A stretch of 64,000 nucleotides of DNA from Microbacterium sp. LWH13-1.2 (GCF_038397735.1 NZ_CP151635.1:1-64000), one strand, 5' to 3'; counted from the first letter of the stretch, positions 8,572 to 18,742 are shown. Numbers and translations: made by a program. Notes: generated by a model not told the origin, from the sequence alone.

Positions 8572-10145
8572 CCGATCCTTCCTCGACAGGACGCCAGCCC
8601 GTGGCATCCTCGTCCTCCGGTCCCTCGACCGGAACCTTCGCCGCAGGTCATCGACCTGCGAGCCCGTGGCCGGCGCTCTGGGCGCTCGTCATCGGCTTCT
8701 TCATGATCCTCGTCGACACGACGATCGTCTCGGTCGCGAACCCCGCCATCAAGGCGGCCCTCGACCCGACGACCAACAACCTCGACAACGTCGTGTGGGT
8801 CACCAGCGCCTACCTGCTCGCCTACGCCGTGCCGCTGCTGATCACCGGGCGGCTGGGCGACCGCTTCGGGCCGAAGAACATCTACCTCATCGGCCTCGCG
8901 ATCTTCACGCTCGCGTCGCTCTGGTGCGGGCTGTCGGGCTCGCTCGAGATGCTGACAGCCGCACGCGCCGTGCAGGGTCTCGGTGCCGCATTCATGACGC
9001 CGCAGACGATGGCCGTCATCACCCGCACGTTCCCGCCCGAGCGCCGCGGCGCGGCCATGGGCCTCTGGGGCGCGACTGCCGGAGTCGCGACGCTGGTGGG
9101 TCCGCTCGTCGGCGGGCTGCTCGTCGACGGCCTCGGCTGGGAGTGGATCTTCTTCGTGAACATCCCCGTCGGCATCGTCGCGTTCGTGCTCGCCTGGCGC
9201 CTCGTGCCCAAGCTGCAGACGAGTCCGCATCGCTTCGACATCCTCGGTGTGATCCTGAGCGCCGTGGCACTGTTCCTCATCGTCTTCGGTCTTCAGGAGG
9301 GCGAGAAGTTCGACTGGGGTGTGATCTGGGGGCCGATCTCGGTATGGAGCCTCATCATCGTGGGACTCGTGATCCTCGCGCTGTTCATCGTGCAGCAGTC
9401 GCGGACGCGCAGTGAGGCGCTCGTGCCCCTCGCGCTCTTCCGCGACCGCAACTTCTCGGGGGCGAACGTGGCGATCGCCGCGGTCGGCTTCACCGTGACG
9501 AGCATGTCGCTGCCGATGATGTTCTTCCTGCAGACCGCGCGAGGACTCACACCGACGGAAGCTGCGCTGCTGCTGATCCCGATGGCCGTGCTGTCGGGCG
9601 TGCTCGCGCCGTTCGCCGGCAAGCTGCTCGACCGCGTCGACCCGCGCATCATCCTCATCCCCGGTCTGCTGTGCGTCGTCGTCGCCCTGATCTGGTACTC
9701 GGCGCTCATCAACATGGACACCCCGATCTGGATGTTCCTGCTGCCCTCGGCACTGATGGGCATCGGCAACGCGGGCATGTGGGGACCGCTCGCGACCACC
9801 GCGACGCGCAAGCTGCCTCCTCGCCAGGCCGGTGCCGGCGCGGGAATCTACAACACCACCCGCACCATCGGGTCGGTGATCGGCTCGGCGTCCATCGCCG
9901 CGTTCATGCAGTCGCGTCTCGAGGCGAACCTCCCGGGGCTCGCCGACGCTCCCGCGGGTATCGAGGGAGGCGGATCGCTGCCGCCCGAGGTCGCCGAGGG
10001 GTTCGCGGCCGGTATGTCACAGGCGATCCTGCTGCCGGCGTGCGTGATGGTCGTCGCGCTCGTCGCATCGCTCTTCCTCGGGCGCTACGACAAGGCGGAT
10101 GCCACGGCATCCGCGCAGGCGGAGGCGCCCGCGCCCGCGGCGTGA
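8568..10145 (+). CDS. MFS multidrug efflux transporter, DHA2 (EmrB/QacA) family
   Basis: 525 residues with about 14 membrane segments. Motif A is GRLGDRFGPKNIYLIG near residue 90; VGPLVGGLLVDGLGWEW near 175-195 is motif C plus the following conserved W-R/W-E turn typical of 14-TMS exporters. The N-terminal 40 residues are cytoplasmic and Ser/Ala-rich and the last 15 are Ala/Glu-rich. Predicted to export drugs or lipophilic compounds using the proton gradient. It overlaps the upstream padR by four bases and shares its operator-controlled promoter. Confidence 0.92.
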   Translation: MTDPSSTGRQPVASSSSGPSTGTFAAGHRPASPWPALWALVIGFFMILVDTTIVSVANPAIKAALDPTTNNLDNVVWVTSAYLLAYAVPLLITGRLGDRFGPKNIYLIGLAIFTLASLWCGLSGSLEMLTAARAVQGLGAAFMTPQTMAVITRTFPPERRGAAMGLWGATAGVATLVGPLVGGLLVDGLGWEWIFFVNIPVGIVAFVLAWRLVPKLQTSPHRFDILGVILSAVALFLIVFGLQEGEKFDWGVIWGPISVWSLIIVGLVILALFIVQQSRTRSEALVPLALFRDRNFSGANVAIAAVGFTVTSMSLPMMFFLQTARGLTPTEAALLLIPMAVLSGVLAPFAGKLLDRVDPRIILIPGLLCVVVALIWYSALINMDTPIWMFLLPSALMGIGNAGMWGPLATTATRKLPPRQAGAGAGIYNTTRTIGSVIGSASIAAFMQSRLEANLPGLADAPAGIEGGGSLPPEVAEGFAAGMSQAILLPACVMVVALVASLFLGRYDKADATASAQAEAPAPAA

Positions 10146-10161
10146 CCCGCCTCTGACGGCG

Positions 10162-10199
10162 AGCCGGGTCTTCTGCACGATGGTGCGGGAGGCCCGGCT
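10162..10199 (+). terminator. Possible terminator after the efflux gene
   Basis: AGCCGGG (10162-10168) and CCCGGCT (10193-10199) can pair across a long 24-base loop, followed by TT. Weak but placed directly after the operon. Confidence 0.35.
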
Positions 10200-10242
10200 T
10201 TCCCGGTTTGCGCAGGTCGCGCCGATGTGATCTCATCGGGCG

Positions 10243-10773
10243 ATGACGATCGAGCTCACGAGGCCCACCACAGACCTGTTCGACTCCTGGGCGGCAGCTG
10301 TCGCCGAATTCGGTGACGGGCACATCGACGGGTCGGGTCTGCAGGCGCCTGTCACCCCCGACCGTGCGACGCTCGATGCTCTGATCGAGAAGTCGGACCT
10401 CCTCTCCGACACCACCGCCGAGCTGCCTGAGGATGCCGTGCACAACGACCTGTACTGGGTCGTCGACGACGGCGAGGTCGTCGGGTTCCTCTCGTTCCGG
10501 CACGAACTGAACGCCTACCTGCGCGAGGTGGGCGGTCACATCGGCTACGCGGTGCGCGAGTCACGGCGTCGTCAGGGGTATGCCGCGGCCGCGCTGCGCC
10601 TCGGACTCGAGCGGGCGCGCGAGATCGGACTCGAGCGCGTGATGGTGACCTGCGACGACGACAACGTCGGGTCTTTCCGCACGATCGAAGGTGCAGGAGG
10701 CGTGCTGCAGGACGTCCGCGTGCTGCCCGAACACGGCGTCGTCCCGGTGCGCCGGTATTGGATCACGCTCTAG
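10243..10773 (+). CDS. GNAT-family acetyltransferase
   Basis: 176 residues with the acetyl-CoA binding signature HIGYAVRESRRRQGYAA at about 105-120 and the later TCDDDNVGSFRTIEGAGGVL region. The C terminus VPVRRYWITL is common to this GNAT subgroup (COG3981-like). The substrate is unknown. The ATG at 10243 has TCTCAT (10231-10236) six bases ahead and no clear ribosome binding site, so it may be leaderless, with less certainty than the other cases. It stands alone between the efflux operon and the amino-acid importer. Confidence 0.85.
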   Translation: MTIELTRPTTDLFDSWAAAVAEFGDGHIDGSGLQAPVTPDRATLDALIEKSDLLSDTTAELPEDAVHNDLYWVVDDGEVVGFLSFRHELNAYLREVGGHIGYAVRESRRRQGYAAAALRLGLERAREIGLERVMVTCDDDNVGSFRTIEGAGGVLQDVRVLPEHGVVPVRRYWITL

Positions 10774-10892
10774 CCGCGAGCGTGCGGTAGCCCTCAGGAC
10801 ACGGCGACACGCCGACGCCGGTTAGGGTGGATGGTCGACGACCATCCCGGTGGCAGCATCCTGTCGCCCATCCGATCCGAGGAGCATCCGTC

Positions 10893-12371
10893 GTGATCCG
10901 AAATCCCTCTTCCGCGTCTGCGCGTCTGCGCACGTTCGGACGCACCGTCGGGGCGATGGCGCTCACGGCGTTCATCGCGGCCGGTGCACTGCTCGGCGGC
11001 GCGTCCGCCGCCACTGCGGCCGACGACACCGAGACCTATGTCATCGGTACAGACACGACGTTCGCGCCGTTCGAGTTCACCTCGCCCGAGGGTGACCTCG
11101 TCGGCATCGACATGGATCTGCTCCGGGCTATCGCCGAGGACCAGGGCTTCGAGGTCGAGATCCGGCAGCTCGGTTTCGACGCAGCTCTGCAGGCTCTTCA
11201 GTCGAATCAGGTGGATGCCGTCATGGCAGGCATGTCGATCACCGACGAGCGTCAGCAGATCTTCGACTTCAGCGATCCGTACTTCACCAGCGGCATCCAG
11301 CTGGGCGTGCTCGATGCGAGCGACATCCAGTCGCTCGACGACCTCGACGGAGAGACGGTGGCGGTCAAGACCGGCACCCAGGGGCAGACGTTCGCCGAGG
11401 AGAACCAGGACGAGTACGGCTTCCGAGTCACGCCGTACTCCGACACGACGGACATGGTCGACGCCGTCAAGGCCGGTCAGGCCGTCGGCTACTTCGAGGA
11501 CTTCCCGGTGCTCGCCTACGGCATCCAGCAAGGATCCGGCTTCCGCCTCGTCGGCGATCCCGAGCTCGGTGGCGAGTACGGCTTCGCGGTCAACAAGGGG
11601 CAGAACCCCGAGCTGATCGAGAAGTTCAACGCGGGACTCGCGAACCTCCAGGCCTCCGGCGAATACGACGAGATCGTCGACACCTACCTCGCCGGTGGCG
11701 AGGAGACCACGCAGGCGACCGATATCTTCTCGGTCGCCGTGAAGTACTGGCCCGCGCTCATGGAGGGACTGTGGCTGACGATCCTCGCGACGCTCGTCGC
11801 CCTCGTCGCCGCGTTCATCCTGGGCATCGTGTTCGGATTCGGGCGCATCTCGAAGTTCCTCCCGTTCCGCTGGCTCGCGACCGCGTACGTGTTCGTCTTC
11901 CGAGGCACGCCGATCCTCGTGCAGGCGTTCTTCGTGTTCTTCGCCATCCCGCAGCTGTTCCCCGGGCTCACGTTCAACCCGTTCGTCGCCGGAGCCATCA
12001 CGCTCTCGCTGAACACGGGTGCGTACATGACCGAGATCATCCGCGGTGGCATCCAGGCCGTCGACCCCGGCCAGAACGAGGCCTCGCGCTCGCTCGGTCT
12101 CGGTCACTGGAAGACCATGCAGAAGGTCGTGCTGCCGCAGGCGTTCCGCATCATGATCCCGTCGTTCGTGAACCAGGGAATCATCACCCTCAAGGACACG
12201 TCGCTGATCAGCGTCATCGGCCTCGCCGAGCTGACGTTCGTGTCTCGCCAGATCATCGCCTCGACGTACCTGTCGGCCCAGGTGCTGACCATCGTCGCCA
12301 TCATCTACTTCGTCGTGATCACGCTTCTCACGCTGCTCGCGAACCGCCTGGAGAGGAAGTTCAACGCATGA
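10893..12371 (+). CDS. Amino-acid ABC importer: substrate-binding protein fused to permease
   Basis: 492 residues from GTG 10893, selected because GAGGAG (10879-10884) lies eight bases before it. Residues 1-43 are a signal peptide (Arg-rich start, hydrophobic core, cleavage near ATAA). Residues 45-265 are a family-3 solute-binding domain beginning [14 protein letters not shown]. Residues 280-490 are a His/Glu/Gln-type permease with the EAA loop [20 protein letters not shown]. Receptor and membrane channel are therefore one chain, as in GlnPQ of lactic acid bacteria. The following ATPase overlaps by four bases. Polar amino acid import is predicted; the exact amino acid is not visible. Confidence 0.92.
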   Translation: MIRNPSSASARLRTFGRTVGAMALTAFIAAGALLGGASAATAADDTETYVIGTDTTFAPFEFTSPEGDLVGIDMDLLRAIAEDQGFEVEIRQLGFDAALQALQSNQVDAVMAGMSITDERQQIFDFSDPYFTSGIQLGVLDASDIQSLDDLDGETVAVKTGTQGQTFAEENQDEYGFRVTPYSDTTDMVDAVKAGQAVGYFEDFPVLAYGIQQGSGFRLVGDPELGGEYGFAVNKGQNPELIEKFNAGLANLQASGEYDEIVDTYLAGGEETTQATDIFSVAVKYWPALMEGLWLTILATLVALVAAFILGIVFGFGRISKFLPFRWLATAYVFVFRGTPILVQAFFVFFAIPQLFPGLTFNPFVAGAITLSLNTGAYMTEIIRGGIQAVDPGQNEASRSLGLGHWKTMQKVVLPQAFRIMIPSFVNQGIITLKDTSLISVIGLAELTFVSRQIIASTYLSAQVLTIVAIIYFVVITLLTLLANRLERKFNA

Positions 12372-13096
12372 GCAAGATCGAGGTCAGAGACCTGCACAAG
12401 TCGTTCGGCGACAACCATGTGCTCAAGGGCATCGATCTGACGGTCGACGACGGCGAGGTCGTCGCGGTCATCGGTCCGTCGGGGTCGGGAAAGTCCACCC
12501 TGCTGCGCTGCCTCAACAAGCTCGAGGAGCCGACCTCGGGTCACGTCGTCATCGACGGTGTCGACCTGACCGACAAGAGCGTGAAGCTCGACGAGGTGCG
12601 CCAGCGCATCGGCATGGTGTTCCAGCACTTCAACCTGTTCCCGCACATGACCGTGCTCGAGAACATCACGCTCGCCCCGATCGAGCTCGGCAAGCTGTCG
12701 AAGGCCGCGGCGAAGGAGCGCGCGCTCGCTCTGCTCGATCGCGTGGGTCTCGCCGAGAAGGCGGATGCGAAGCCGGCATCCCTCTCCGGCGGTCAGAAGC
12801 AGCGTGTCGCGATCGCCCGTGCGCTCGCGATGGACCCCGAGATCATGCTCTTCGACGAGGCCACCAGCGCCCTCGACCCCGAGATGGTCGGCGAGGTGCT
12901 CCAGGTGATCCGCGACCTCGCGTCGGGCGGCATGACGATGGTCCTCGTGACGCACGAGATGGGCTTCGCCCGCGAGGTGTCGGGACGCACCGTCTTCATG
13001 GACGGCGGCGTCGTCGTCGAGGAGGCTCCGCCCGCCGAGCTGTTCGGCGCCCCGAAGAACGAGCGCCTGAAGGACTTCCTCTCGAAGGTGCTCTGA
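12368..13096 (+). CDS. Amino-acid ABC transporter ATP-binding protein (GlnQ type)
   Basis: 242 residues. Walker [10 protein letters not shown] (about 36-44), Q-loop [12 protein letters not shown], signature [15 protein letters not shown], Walker [15 protein letters not shown] and H-loop VTHEM are all intact, in the order and spacing of polar amino-acid ABC ATPases. The ATG overlaps the stop of the receptor-permease fusion (ATGA), so the two genes encode a complete importer: the fused chain would dimerise and bind two copies of this ATPase on the cytoplasmic face. A strong hairpin terminator follows ten bases after the stop. Confidence 0.95.
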   Translation: MSKIEVRDLHKSFGDNHVLKGIDLTVDDGEVVAVIGPSGSGKSTLLRCLNKLEEPTSGHVVIDGVDLTDKSVKLDEVRQRIGMVFQHFNLFPHMTVLENITLAPIELGKLSKAAAKERALALLDRVGLAEKADAKPASLSGGQKQRVAIARALAMDPEIMLFDEATSALDPEMVGEVLQVIRDLASGGMTMVLVTHEMGFAREVSGRTVFMDGGVVVEEAPPAELFGAPKNERLKDFLSKVL

Positions 13097-13105
13097 GACT
13101 GTCCA

Positions 13106-13147
13106 CGCGGAAGGCCCCCACCCGATTCCGGGTGGGGGCCTTCCGCG
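13106..13147. terminator. Strong hairpin terminator between convergent genes
   Basis: An 18-bp perfect stem (arms 13106-13123 and 13130-13147, the left arm beginning CGCGGAAGGCCCCCACCC) with a six-base loop lies between the importer ATPase and the end of purD. It likely works in both directions. Confidence 0.85.
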
Positions 13148-13160
13148 TCGTCGGTCGGTG

Positions 13161-14438
13161 TTACTCCGCGACGCGAGCCGCGATGTCGGTGCGGAAGTGC
13201 GAGCCGTCGAGGCGGATGCGGCCGATGGCGTCATAGGCACGGTCGCGCGCGGTGCGGAAGTCGGATGCCACGGCGACGACGTTCAGCACGCGTCCGCCGG
13301 TCGCGATGAGCGAGCCTCCCGGGGCGTCAGGGCTGGCGGTCGCGGCATGCACGAGACGGACGCCCTCGACGGCCGCAGCGTCGGCGAGACCCTCGATCGG
13401 ACGACCGGTCTGCGGTGCCTCGGGGTATCCCTCGCTGGCGAGCACGACGGTGATCGCGACGTCGTCGCTGAAGACGGGCTCCGGCTGATCTTCGAGGGTG
13501 CCGGATGCCGCGGCGAGCAGCAGCCCCGACAGCGGTGTGACGAGGCGCGGCAGCACGATCTGCGTCTCGGGGTCGCCGAAGCGGGCGTTGAACTCGATCA
13601 CGCGAACACCCGCGGGCGTGAGGATGAGGCCGGCGTACAGCAGACCGATGAATGGGGTGCCCTCGCTGTCGAGCTGGCGGATGACGGGCAGCGCGACGTC
13701 CCGCGTGACCTCCTCGACGAAGTCCTGCTCGCTGCCGAACTGGTCGGCGAGCCACGGCAACGGCGAGTACGCGCCCATGCCGCCGGTGTTCGGACCCTCA
13801 TCGCCGTCGAGTGCGCGCTTGAAGTCCTGCGCGGGGCTGAGGGCGCGCACCGTGTCGCCGTCGCTCAGGAAGAACAGCGAGACCTCGGGGCCCGAGAGGA
13901 ACTCCTCGATCAGCACGGGGCCCGACGGCAGGTAGTGCTCGGCGTGGGCGAGCGCATCAGCGCGGTCGGACGTGACGATCACGCCCTTGCCCGCAGCGAG
14001 TCCGTCGGCCTTCACCACGTACGGGGCGCCGAGCTCGTCGAACGCGTCCTCGACCTCGGCGGTGGTGGTGGCGCGCACCGCGCGCCCGGTGGGTACGCCC
14101 GCGGCATCCATGATCCGCTTCGCGAACGACTTCGAGCCCTCGAGCTGAGCCGCGGCCTTGCCCGGGCCGAACACGGGGATCCCGTGCGCGCGCAGCACAT
14201 CGGCGACGCCGGCGACCAGCGGGGCCTCGGGGCCGACGACCACGAGGTCGATGGCGTGCTCGTTCGCGAACGAGGTCACCGCGGCGCCGTCGAGCATATC
14301 GACTGAGACGGGAGTCGCATCCTGCGCGATCCCGGCGTTGCCGGGGGAGACGAAGATCTCGTGCTCCGCCTGCTCTGCTCGCAGAGCGAGGATGATCGCG
14401 TGCTCACGGGCACCGGAACCGAGGACGAGAATCTTCAC
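13161..14438 (-). CDS. purD: Phosphoribosylamine-glycine ligase (GAR synthetase)
   Basis: 425 residues, standard PurD length. [19 protein letters not shown] at the N terminus, [11 protein letters not shown] in the ATP-grasp domain and [12 protein letters not shown] in the catalytic region are all PurD signatures. It catalyses ATP-dependent joining of glycine to phosphoribosylamine, the second step of purine synthesis. The start is GTG at 14438: TAGTCT (minus strand, 14445-14450) lies six bases before it, indicating a leaderless message. It is not linked in an operon to the other pur genes of the window. Confidence 0.96.
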   Translation of the reverse strand: MKILVLGSGAREHAIILALRAEQAEHEIFVSPGNAGIAQDATPVSVDMLDGAAVTSFANEHAIDLVVVGPEAPLVAGVADVLRAHGIPVFGPGKAAAQLEGSKSFAKRIMDAAGVPTGRAVRATTTAEVEDAFDELGAPYVVKADGLAAGKGVIVTSDRADALAHAEHYLPSGPVLIEEFLSGPEVSLFFLSDGDTVRALSPAQDFKRALDGDEGPNTGGMGAYSPLPWLADQFGSEQDFVEEVTRDVALPVIRQLDSEGTPFIGLLYAGLILTPAGVRVIEFNARFGDPETQIVLPRLVTPLSGLLLAAASGTLEDQPEPVFSDDVAITVVLASEGYPEAPQTGRPIEGLADAAAVEGVRLVHAATASPDAPGGSLIATGGRVLNVVAVASDFRTARDRAYDAIGRIRLDGSHFRTDIAARVAE

Positions 14439-14485
14439 GTATCCAGACTACCGACGAGGGCACGCGGGTTTCGGCGGGTTGCGAC

Positions 14486-15166
14486 TCAGAGCTCGATCGG
14501 ACGCTCGACCGAGGGATCCCACTCCGCCGTCCAGCCGGCTGCGTCGAACAGCGCATCGAGCACCATCGCTGTGAAACCCCAGACGATGGTGCCGTCGATG
14601 TCGAAGGCGGGGCCGCGCCAGGTGCGGCCCAGGCGGTGGATGGTCGAGGTGAATCGGATCTCGGGGTCGAGCAGCTGCGCCACGGGCACCCGGAACACGT
14701 CGACCGTCTCGGCGTGGTCGACGGCTGCGACCCGCGACGGTGAGCGCCACCAGGCGAGAACAGGCGTGACGACGTGGTTGCTCGCGGCGAGGGGCAGTTC
14801 GGGCAGCGTGGCCAAGACCTCGACGCCTGACGGGTCGAGTCCGGTCTCCTCCTCGGCTTCGCGCAGGGCGGTGGCGGCGGCATCCGCATCCTGGTCCTCG
14901 CGCCTGCCGCCGGGGAACGACACCTGGCCAGGGTGCGACGACAGAGTCGCGGCCCGGCGCTGCAGCAGCACGTCGAGGTCGGCCGCCACGGTCGCCTCGT
15001 CGGTCCGAGCGGGGACGCTGTCGAGTCGGCCGAACAGCACGAGCACGGATGCCGGGTGGGCGCTGCCGACGATCGGCGGGAAAGGTCGCGCCCAATTCTC
15101 GCTGCGCTGCGTCGCGGCGAGCAGCTCGGCCCGCGCGCCGTGCAGGGTATCGGGATTCTGGCTCAT
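14486..15166 (-). CDS. Nudix hydrolase, CoA pyrophosphatase (NudL-like)
   Basis: 226 residues. The CoA-type Nudix region is visible as [14 protein letters not shown] followed by [13 protein letters not shown] at about 95-122, with the metal-binding REAEEE core intact; the Asp in place of the first Glu is usual in this subgroup. The C terminus [16 protein letters not shown] is also typical. It probably hydrolyses CoA or related pyrophosphates. A longer reading upstream has no family similarity. ATG 15166 is supported by TAGGCT (15174-15179, minus strand) seven bases ahead, again a leaderless arrangement. Confidence 0.88.
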   Translation of the reverse strand: MSQNPDTLHGARAELLAATQRSENWARPFPPIVGSAHPASVLVLFGRLDSVPARTDEATVAADLDVLLQRRAATLSSHPGQVSFPGGRREDQDADAAATALREAEEETGLDPSGVEVLATLPELPLAASNHVVTPVLAWWRSPSRVAAVDHAETVDVFRVPVAQLLDPEIRFTSTIHRLGRTWRGPAFDIDGTIVWGFTAMVLDALFDAAGWTAEWDPSVERPIEL

Positions 15167-15338
15167 CGCCTCGAGCCTATGCCTGTGCGCGGGTATGCAG
15201 GCGGGCGGCGTGTCCGTCAGCGAAGGAGATCCGCGCTTCGGACGGCCGAATCCGGTGAATCCGTCCTTTCGAAGCGCGAACGTCCTCGCGAAACGCGCGT
15301 GCATCCTCGGCGAACGACCCCGGCGTACCCTGGTGCTC

Positions 15339-15710
15339 ATGCCCTCCAGGAAGATCGACATCATCGACGGGCGCGCGGCTCTCGACGCGGTGACTCGCGC
15401 GGATGCCGCCGGCGACAAGCCGCAGCGCACCGACCTCGCGACGGCCGTGCGGTACCTGCTGCAGCTGCTCGACGAGAAGGCGCCCGGCAACAGCGTCGAG
15501 GTGCGGGTGCCGCCGTTCGGTGCGGTGCAGGTCATCCAGGGTCCCCGGCACACGCGAGGGACACCGCCGAACGTCGTCGAGATGGATGCGGCGACGTGGA
15601 TCGCCGTCGCCATCGGCGCGGAGCATTGGGCGGATGCTGCGGCATCCGGTCGCGTCAGTGCCTCCGGCACGCGCGCCGACCTGTCGGACGTCCTTCCGCT
15701 GCGCCCCTGA
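15339..15710 (+). CDS. Sterol-carrier-family small protein
   Basis: 123 residues resembling the actinobacterial sterol carrier family proteins (bacterial SCP2-like/MDMPI C-terminal fold): [22 protein letters not shown] and [16 protein letters not shown] are the conserved parts. Members are found near purine genes in many actinobacteria; their ligand is not established. The ATG at 15339 has TACCCT (15326-15331) seven bases upstream, consistent with leaderless expression; the frame is open far upstream but without family similarity. It is divergent from the Nudix gene. Confidence 0.75.
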   Translation: MPSRKIDIIDGRAALDAVTRADAAGDKPQRTDLATAVRYLLQLLDEKAPGNSVEVRVPPFGAVQVIQGPRHTRGTPPNVVEMDAATWIAVAIGAEHWADAAASGRVSASGTRADLSDVLPLRP

Positions 15711-15716
15711 GGCGAC

Positions 15717-15745
15717 CGGGCCTGAACCGACCGGGTCAGAGCCCG
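15717..15745. terminator. Interrupted hairpin between convergent genes
   Basis: CGGGCCTGA (15717-15725) can pair with TCAG and GCCCG (15736-15745) with one bulged base, overlapping the stop codon of the haem ATPase gene. A plausible bidirectional terminator, not strong. Confidence 0.35.
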
Positions 15746-16530
15746 CGGCGCGCGACCACCAACGGCACGCCCGTCATCGGATGCGGGAACACGTCGACCG
15801 GCTGACCGTAGACGTCTTCGATCCTCTCGGCCGTGAGCACGTCGGCGGCTGCGCCCGTCGCGGCCACCCGGCCCTCCGAGAGCAGCGTCACTCGATCTGC
15901 GTGCGCGAGAGCGGCGTTGAGGTCGTGCAGCACGATCGCGACGGCGATGCCGGCATCCGCCTGAGAGCGGATCAGGCGCATCACGTCCTCATGGTGTTTG
16001 AGGTCGAGTGCGGCGGTCGGCTCGTCGAGCAGCAGGATGCCGGTGCTCTGCGCGATCACGCGGGCCAGCGCCACGCGGGCGCGCTCACCTCCCGACAGTG
16101 AGGTCACCGCACGCGTGGACAACGACAGCACCTCGGTCGAAGCCATCGCTGCGGCGACGATCTCGTCGTCGTCCTCCGCGGCCCCGGTGCGTGCCCACGG
16201 CGCCCGGCCCATGCGCACGACCTGCTCGGCACTGAACGGGAACGACACCGCGTTCTCCTGCAGCAGCACCGCTCGCGCTCGTGCCATGTCCTGCGCGCGG
16301 ATGCCGGTGATCGGCGAACCGTCGAGCAGCACCGCGCCCGCGCTCGGGGTCACGTCGCCGGCGAGAACCCCGAACATCGTCGACTTGCCCGCGCCGTTGG
16401 GCCCGACCAGCGCGTGGATCTCGCCCGCTCTGACCTCGATCGATGCGTCGTCGAGGATCGCGCGGTCGTCGCCCACGAGCACGGTGACGCCGCTCGCCTG
16501 CAGTCGGGTGGCGGTGTCGACGGCGCTCAT
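15736..16530 (-). CDS. hmuV: Haem (hemin) ABC transporter ATP-binding protein
   Basis: 264 residues. Walker A GPNGAGKST, signature LSGGERARVALARVIAQS, Walker B ILLLDEPTAALDLKHH and the H-loop VLHDLN are present; LQENAVSFPFSAEQVVRMGR is typical of HmuV. It powers haem import through HmuU on the cytoplasmic side. ATG 16530 overlaps the permease stop (ATGA); a second ATG six bases earlier is possible. The order hmuT-hmuU-hmuV with overlaps gives one operon, controlled by the DtxR-like box at the hmuT start. Confidence 0.93.
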   Translation of the reverse strand: MSAVDTATRLQASGVTVLVGDDRAILDDASIEVRAGEIHALVGPNGAGKSTMFGVLAGDVTPSAGAVLLDGSPITGIRAQDMARARAVLLQENAVSFPFSAEQVVRMGRAPWARTGAAEDDDEIVAAAMASTEVLSLSTRAVTSLSGGERARVALARVIAQSTGILLLDEPTAALDLKHHEDVMRLIRSQADAGIAVAIVLHDLNAALAHADRVTLLSEGRVAATGAAADVLTAERIEDVYGQPVDVFPHPMTGVPLVVARRGL

Positions 16531-17600
16531 GCCCATCCTCCCGAGCGTCGGCGCGTGCGCACGAGCAGCCAGAGGAAGAACGGTCCGCCGACGAGCGAGG
16601 TGATCATGCCGATGGGCAGATCGGCCAGCGGCACCGCCGTGCGGGCGACGAGGTCGGCGATCGCGATCAGCAGTGCGCCGCCGAACGCCGAGGCGATCGT
16701 GAGCGGAAGGTGCGCGGGGCCGATGATCATGCGCATCAGGTGGGGCACGACGAGACCCGCGAATCCGATGATGCCGGCGAAGGCGACGGCGGCGCAGACC
16801 AGCACCGCGACCGTGACGATCACGACCATCCGCAGCAGCTCGACGTTGACGCCGAGGTGTCGGGCGGTGCGCTCGCCGAGGGAGAAGAGGTCGAGCTGTG
16901 GCGACACGATGAGCGCGACCACGACACCGATGGCGACGAGCGGAGCGACCAGGGCCACGTTCGACCAGAGGGCGCCGTTCAGCGAACCGAGCTGCCAGAA
17001 CACGATCTGCTCGCGTGTCGACGTCGTGCCGAGGAAGGTGAGGAAGGCCATGCCCGCGCCTGCGATCGCGTTGATCGCGATGCCGGTGAGCAGCAGGGTG
17101 ACGACCTCGGTGCGCCCGCCCGATCGGCTGATGAAGTACACCGCGAGCACCGCGATCAGCCCGCCGAGGAAGGCGAACGCGGGGGTGGTCCACATGCCGA
17201 ACGAGGCGAGGCCCAGCGTGATGCTCGCGGCGGCGCCGAGCGCGGCACCGGACGAGACGCCGACGACACCGGCATCCGCCAGCGGGTTGCCGAAGATCGC
17301 CTGCATGAGAACACCCGACACGGCGAGGGCCGCGCCGACGAGCAGGCCGAGCACGAGGCGGGGGAGGCGAAGGTTGTAGATCACGCCGTAGTCGGTCGCC
17401 TCGGTGGGGGCCCAGGCGGTGTCGATGCCGATGCCGCGCAGCAGCACGCCGATGAGGTCGGAGGGGGAGAGCGAATACTGTCCGCTCGTGATGGATGCGA
17501 TGCAGGTCACGAGCAGGGCGGCGACGAGGCCGGCGATGACGAGCGCGAAACGCAGCCCGAGGTGTCTCGACGGCGTGCGGGTGACGACCTCGCGGCTCAC
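16527..17600 (-). CDS. hmuU: Haem ABC transporter permease (FecCD family)
   Basis: 357 residues from GTG 17600, which overlaps the hmuT stop (GTGA); the frame stays open upstream inside hmuT but without similarity. About nine to ten membrane segments, with LRLPRLVLGLLVGAALAVSG and GNPLADAGVVGVSSGAALG, the strongest FecCD/BtuC signatures, and PHLMRMIIGPAH plus GMITSLVGGPFFLWLL near the C terminus. It forms the membrane channel of the haem importer with HmuV; substrate handed over by HmuT. Specificity for haem rather than siderophore is inferred from the HtaA protein encoded divergently. Confidence 0.93.
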   Translation of the reverse strand: MSREVVTRTPSRHLGLRFALVIAGLVAALLVTCIASITSGQYSLSPSDLIGVLLRGIGIDTAWAPTEATDYGVIYNLRLPRLVLGLLVGAALAVSGVLMQAIFGNPLADAGVVGVSSGAALGAAASITLGLASFGMWTTPAFAFLGGLIAVLAVYFISRSGGRTEVVTLLLTGIAINAIAGAGMAFLTFLGTTSTREQIVFWQLGSLNGALWSNVALVAPLVAIGVVVALIVSPQLDLFSLGERTARHLGVNVELLRMVVIVTVAVLVCAAVAFAGIIGFAGLVVPHLMRMIIGPAHLPLTIASAFGGALLIAIADLVARTAVPLADLPIGMITSLVGGPFFLWLLVRTRRRSGGWA

Positions 17601-18724
17601 TTCGCGGGCTCGGCGGTCGCGGATTCCGACGGGGCGTACAGGGCGCGGGCGATCGCCTCGATCACATCCGCAGATCGAGGGCCGAAGCCGAGGATCTCGC
17701 TGTCGGCCATGTCGATCACGCGACGGTTCGCTCCGGCGGGAGTCTCGGCGATCGCGGGGATGCGCTCGATGAGTCCGTCGATGCCGTCGACGGATTCGAG
17801 TCCGTCGGTCATCATCACGAGCACGTCGGGTCGGGCTGCGACGAGTGCCTCGGCAGTCATCGGCTTCATGCCCTCCCACCCGATCTCTGCGGCGACGTCG
17901 ACCCCGCCGACGGCGTCGATCAGAGAGTCGGCTCCTGAGTCCTCGCCGAAGATGTAGTAGATGTTCGCGTTGCCGCGCACGTAGAGGAACAGCATCCGCG
18001 CGCGGTCGTCGACGTCGGTCGGCACGACCTCGGAGATCTCGGCCAGGGCATCTGCGAGGTCCGCGTCGAGGCGCTCGATCAGGGCCGCACCACGAGAGGG
18101 CACGCCGAGAGCCGTGGCGATCTCGGTGACCAGCTCGTCGGTGGTGTCGAGGCGTCGGTCGCTCGAGATGACGACGACCGTGATCCCGGCGTCGTGCAGC
18201 TGCTGGCGGATCTCCTTCGGGCCGATGGTCGTGTCGGTCAGGATGACGGTGGGGGCGAGCTCGAGGATCGCCTCGGCGTTCAGCGTGTGCCCCGTCTTCG
18301 TGACCACGGGGAGGTCTTCGGTGCCGGCGAACATCGTCGACGAGTCCCGGCCGACGACCTGGTCGCCGAGGCCCAGGGCGAAGACGGTCGAAGCGATCGT
18401 GCCCGAGATGTCGATCGGCAGGATGCGGTCGACATCGGTGATCTCGACCTCGCGACCCTCGCTGTCGGTGATCGTGACGGGAAGCGCGGGAGCTGCCTCG
18501 TCGGCCACCGGCTCGATCGCGCGGCTCGAGAGGCAGGCCGTGGATCCGCCGGTCGCGCTGCGCACGTCGTCGACGAGATCCAGATCGGCGAGCGGGACGG
18601 ATGCCTGGGGGCAGGTGTCTGCGGCGTCACTCTTCTGCGGCGCGGCGGAGGCCCCCGGGCCTGCGCACCCGGCGAGGCCGACGGCCAGAACGGCTGCGAG
18701 AAGAAGGGCTGAGACGCGAAGCAT
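17597..18724 (-). CDS. hmuT: Haem-binding lipoprotein of the ABC importer
   Basis: 375 residues. Signal peptide with lipobox LAGC (lipidated Cys about residue 20), then a Ser/Ala-rich linker and a family-8 periplasmic-type binding domain with VFALGLGDQVVGRDSSTMF and LELAPTVILTDTTIGPKEI, typical of HmuT. It would be anchored outside the membrane and pass haem to HmuUV. The ATG at 18724 touches the DtxR-like box (18724-18742). TAGCCT (18731-18736, minus strand) lies six bases before the ATG and inside the box, so the message is probably leaderless and iron-bound DtxR would cover -10, start site and start codon together. Confidence 0.93.
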   Translation of the reverse strand: MLRVSALLLAAVLAVGLAGCAGPGASAAPQKSDAADTCPQASVPLADLDLVDDVRSATGGSTACLSSRAIEPVADEAAPALPVTITDSEGREVEITDVDRILPIDISGTIASTVFALGLGDQVVGRDSSTMFAGTEDLPVVTKTGHTLNAEAILELAPTVILTDTTIGPKEIRQQLHDAGITVVVISSDRRLDTTDELVTEIATALGVPSRGAALIERLDADLADALAEISEVVPTDVDDRARMLFLYVRGNANIYYIFGEDSGADSLIDAVGGVDVAAEIGWEGMKPMTAEALVAARPDVLVMMTDGLESVDGIDGLIERIPAIAETPAGANRRVIDMADSEILGFGPRSADVIEAIARALYAPSESATAEPAK

Positions 18725-18742
18725 TAGGCAAGGCTATCCTAA
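18724..18742 (-). promoter_or_regulatory. DtxR/IdeR-like iron box 1 at the hmuT promoter
   Basis: TTAGGCAAGGCTATCCTAA matches 16 of 19 bases of the DtxR consensus TTAGGTTAGGCTAACCTAA. It covers the presumed -10 (TAGCCT) and start codon of hmuT. Repression when iron is plentiful is inferred from the consensus. Confidence 0.85.

Noticed and set aside
14361..15338. Long N-terminal extension of the sterol-carrier-like protein
   Set aside because: The extension overlaps the Nudix gene on the other strand and has no family similarity; TACCCT seven bases before ATG 15339 marks the real start.
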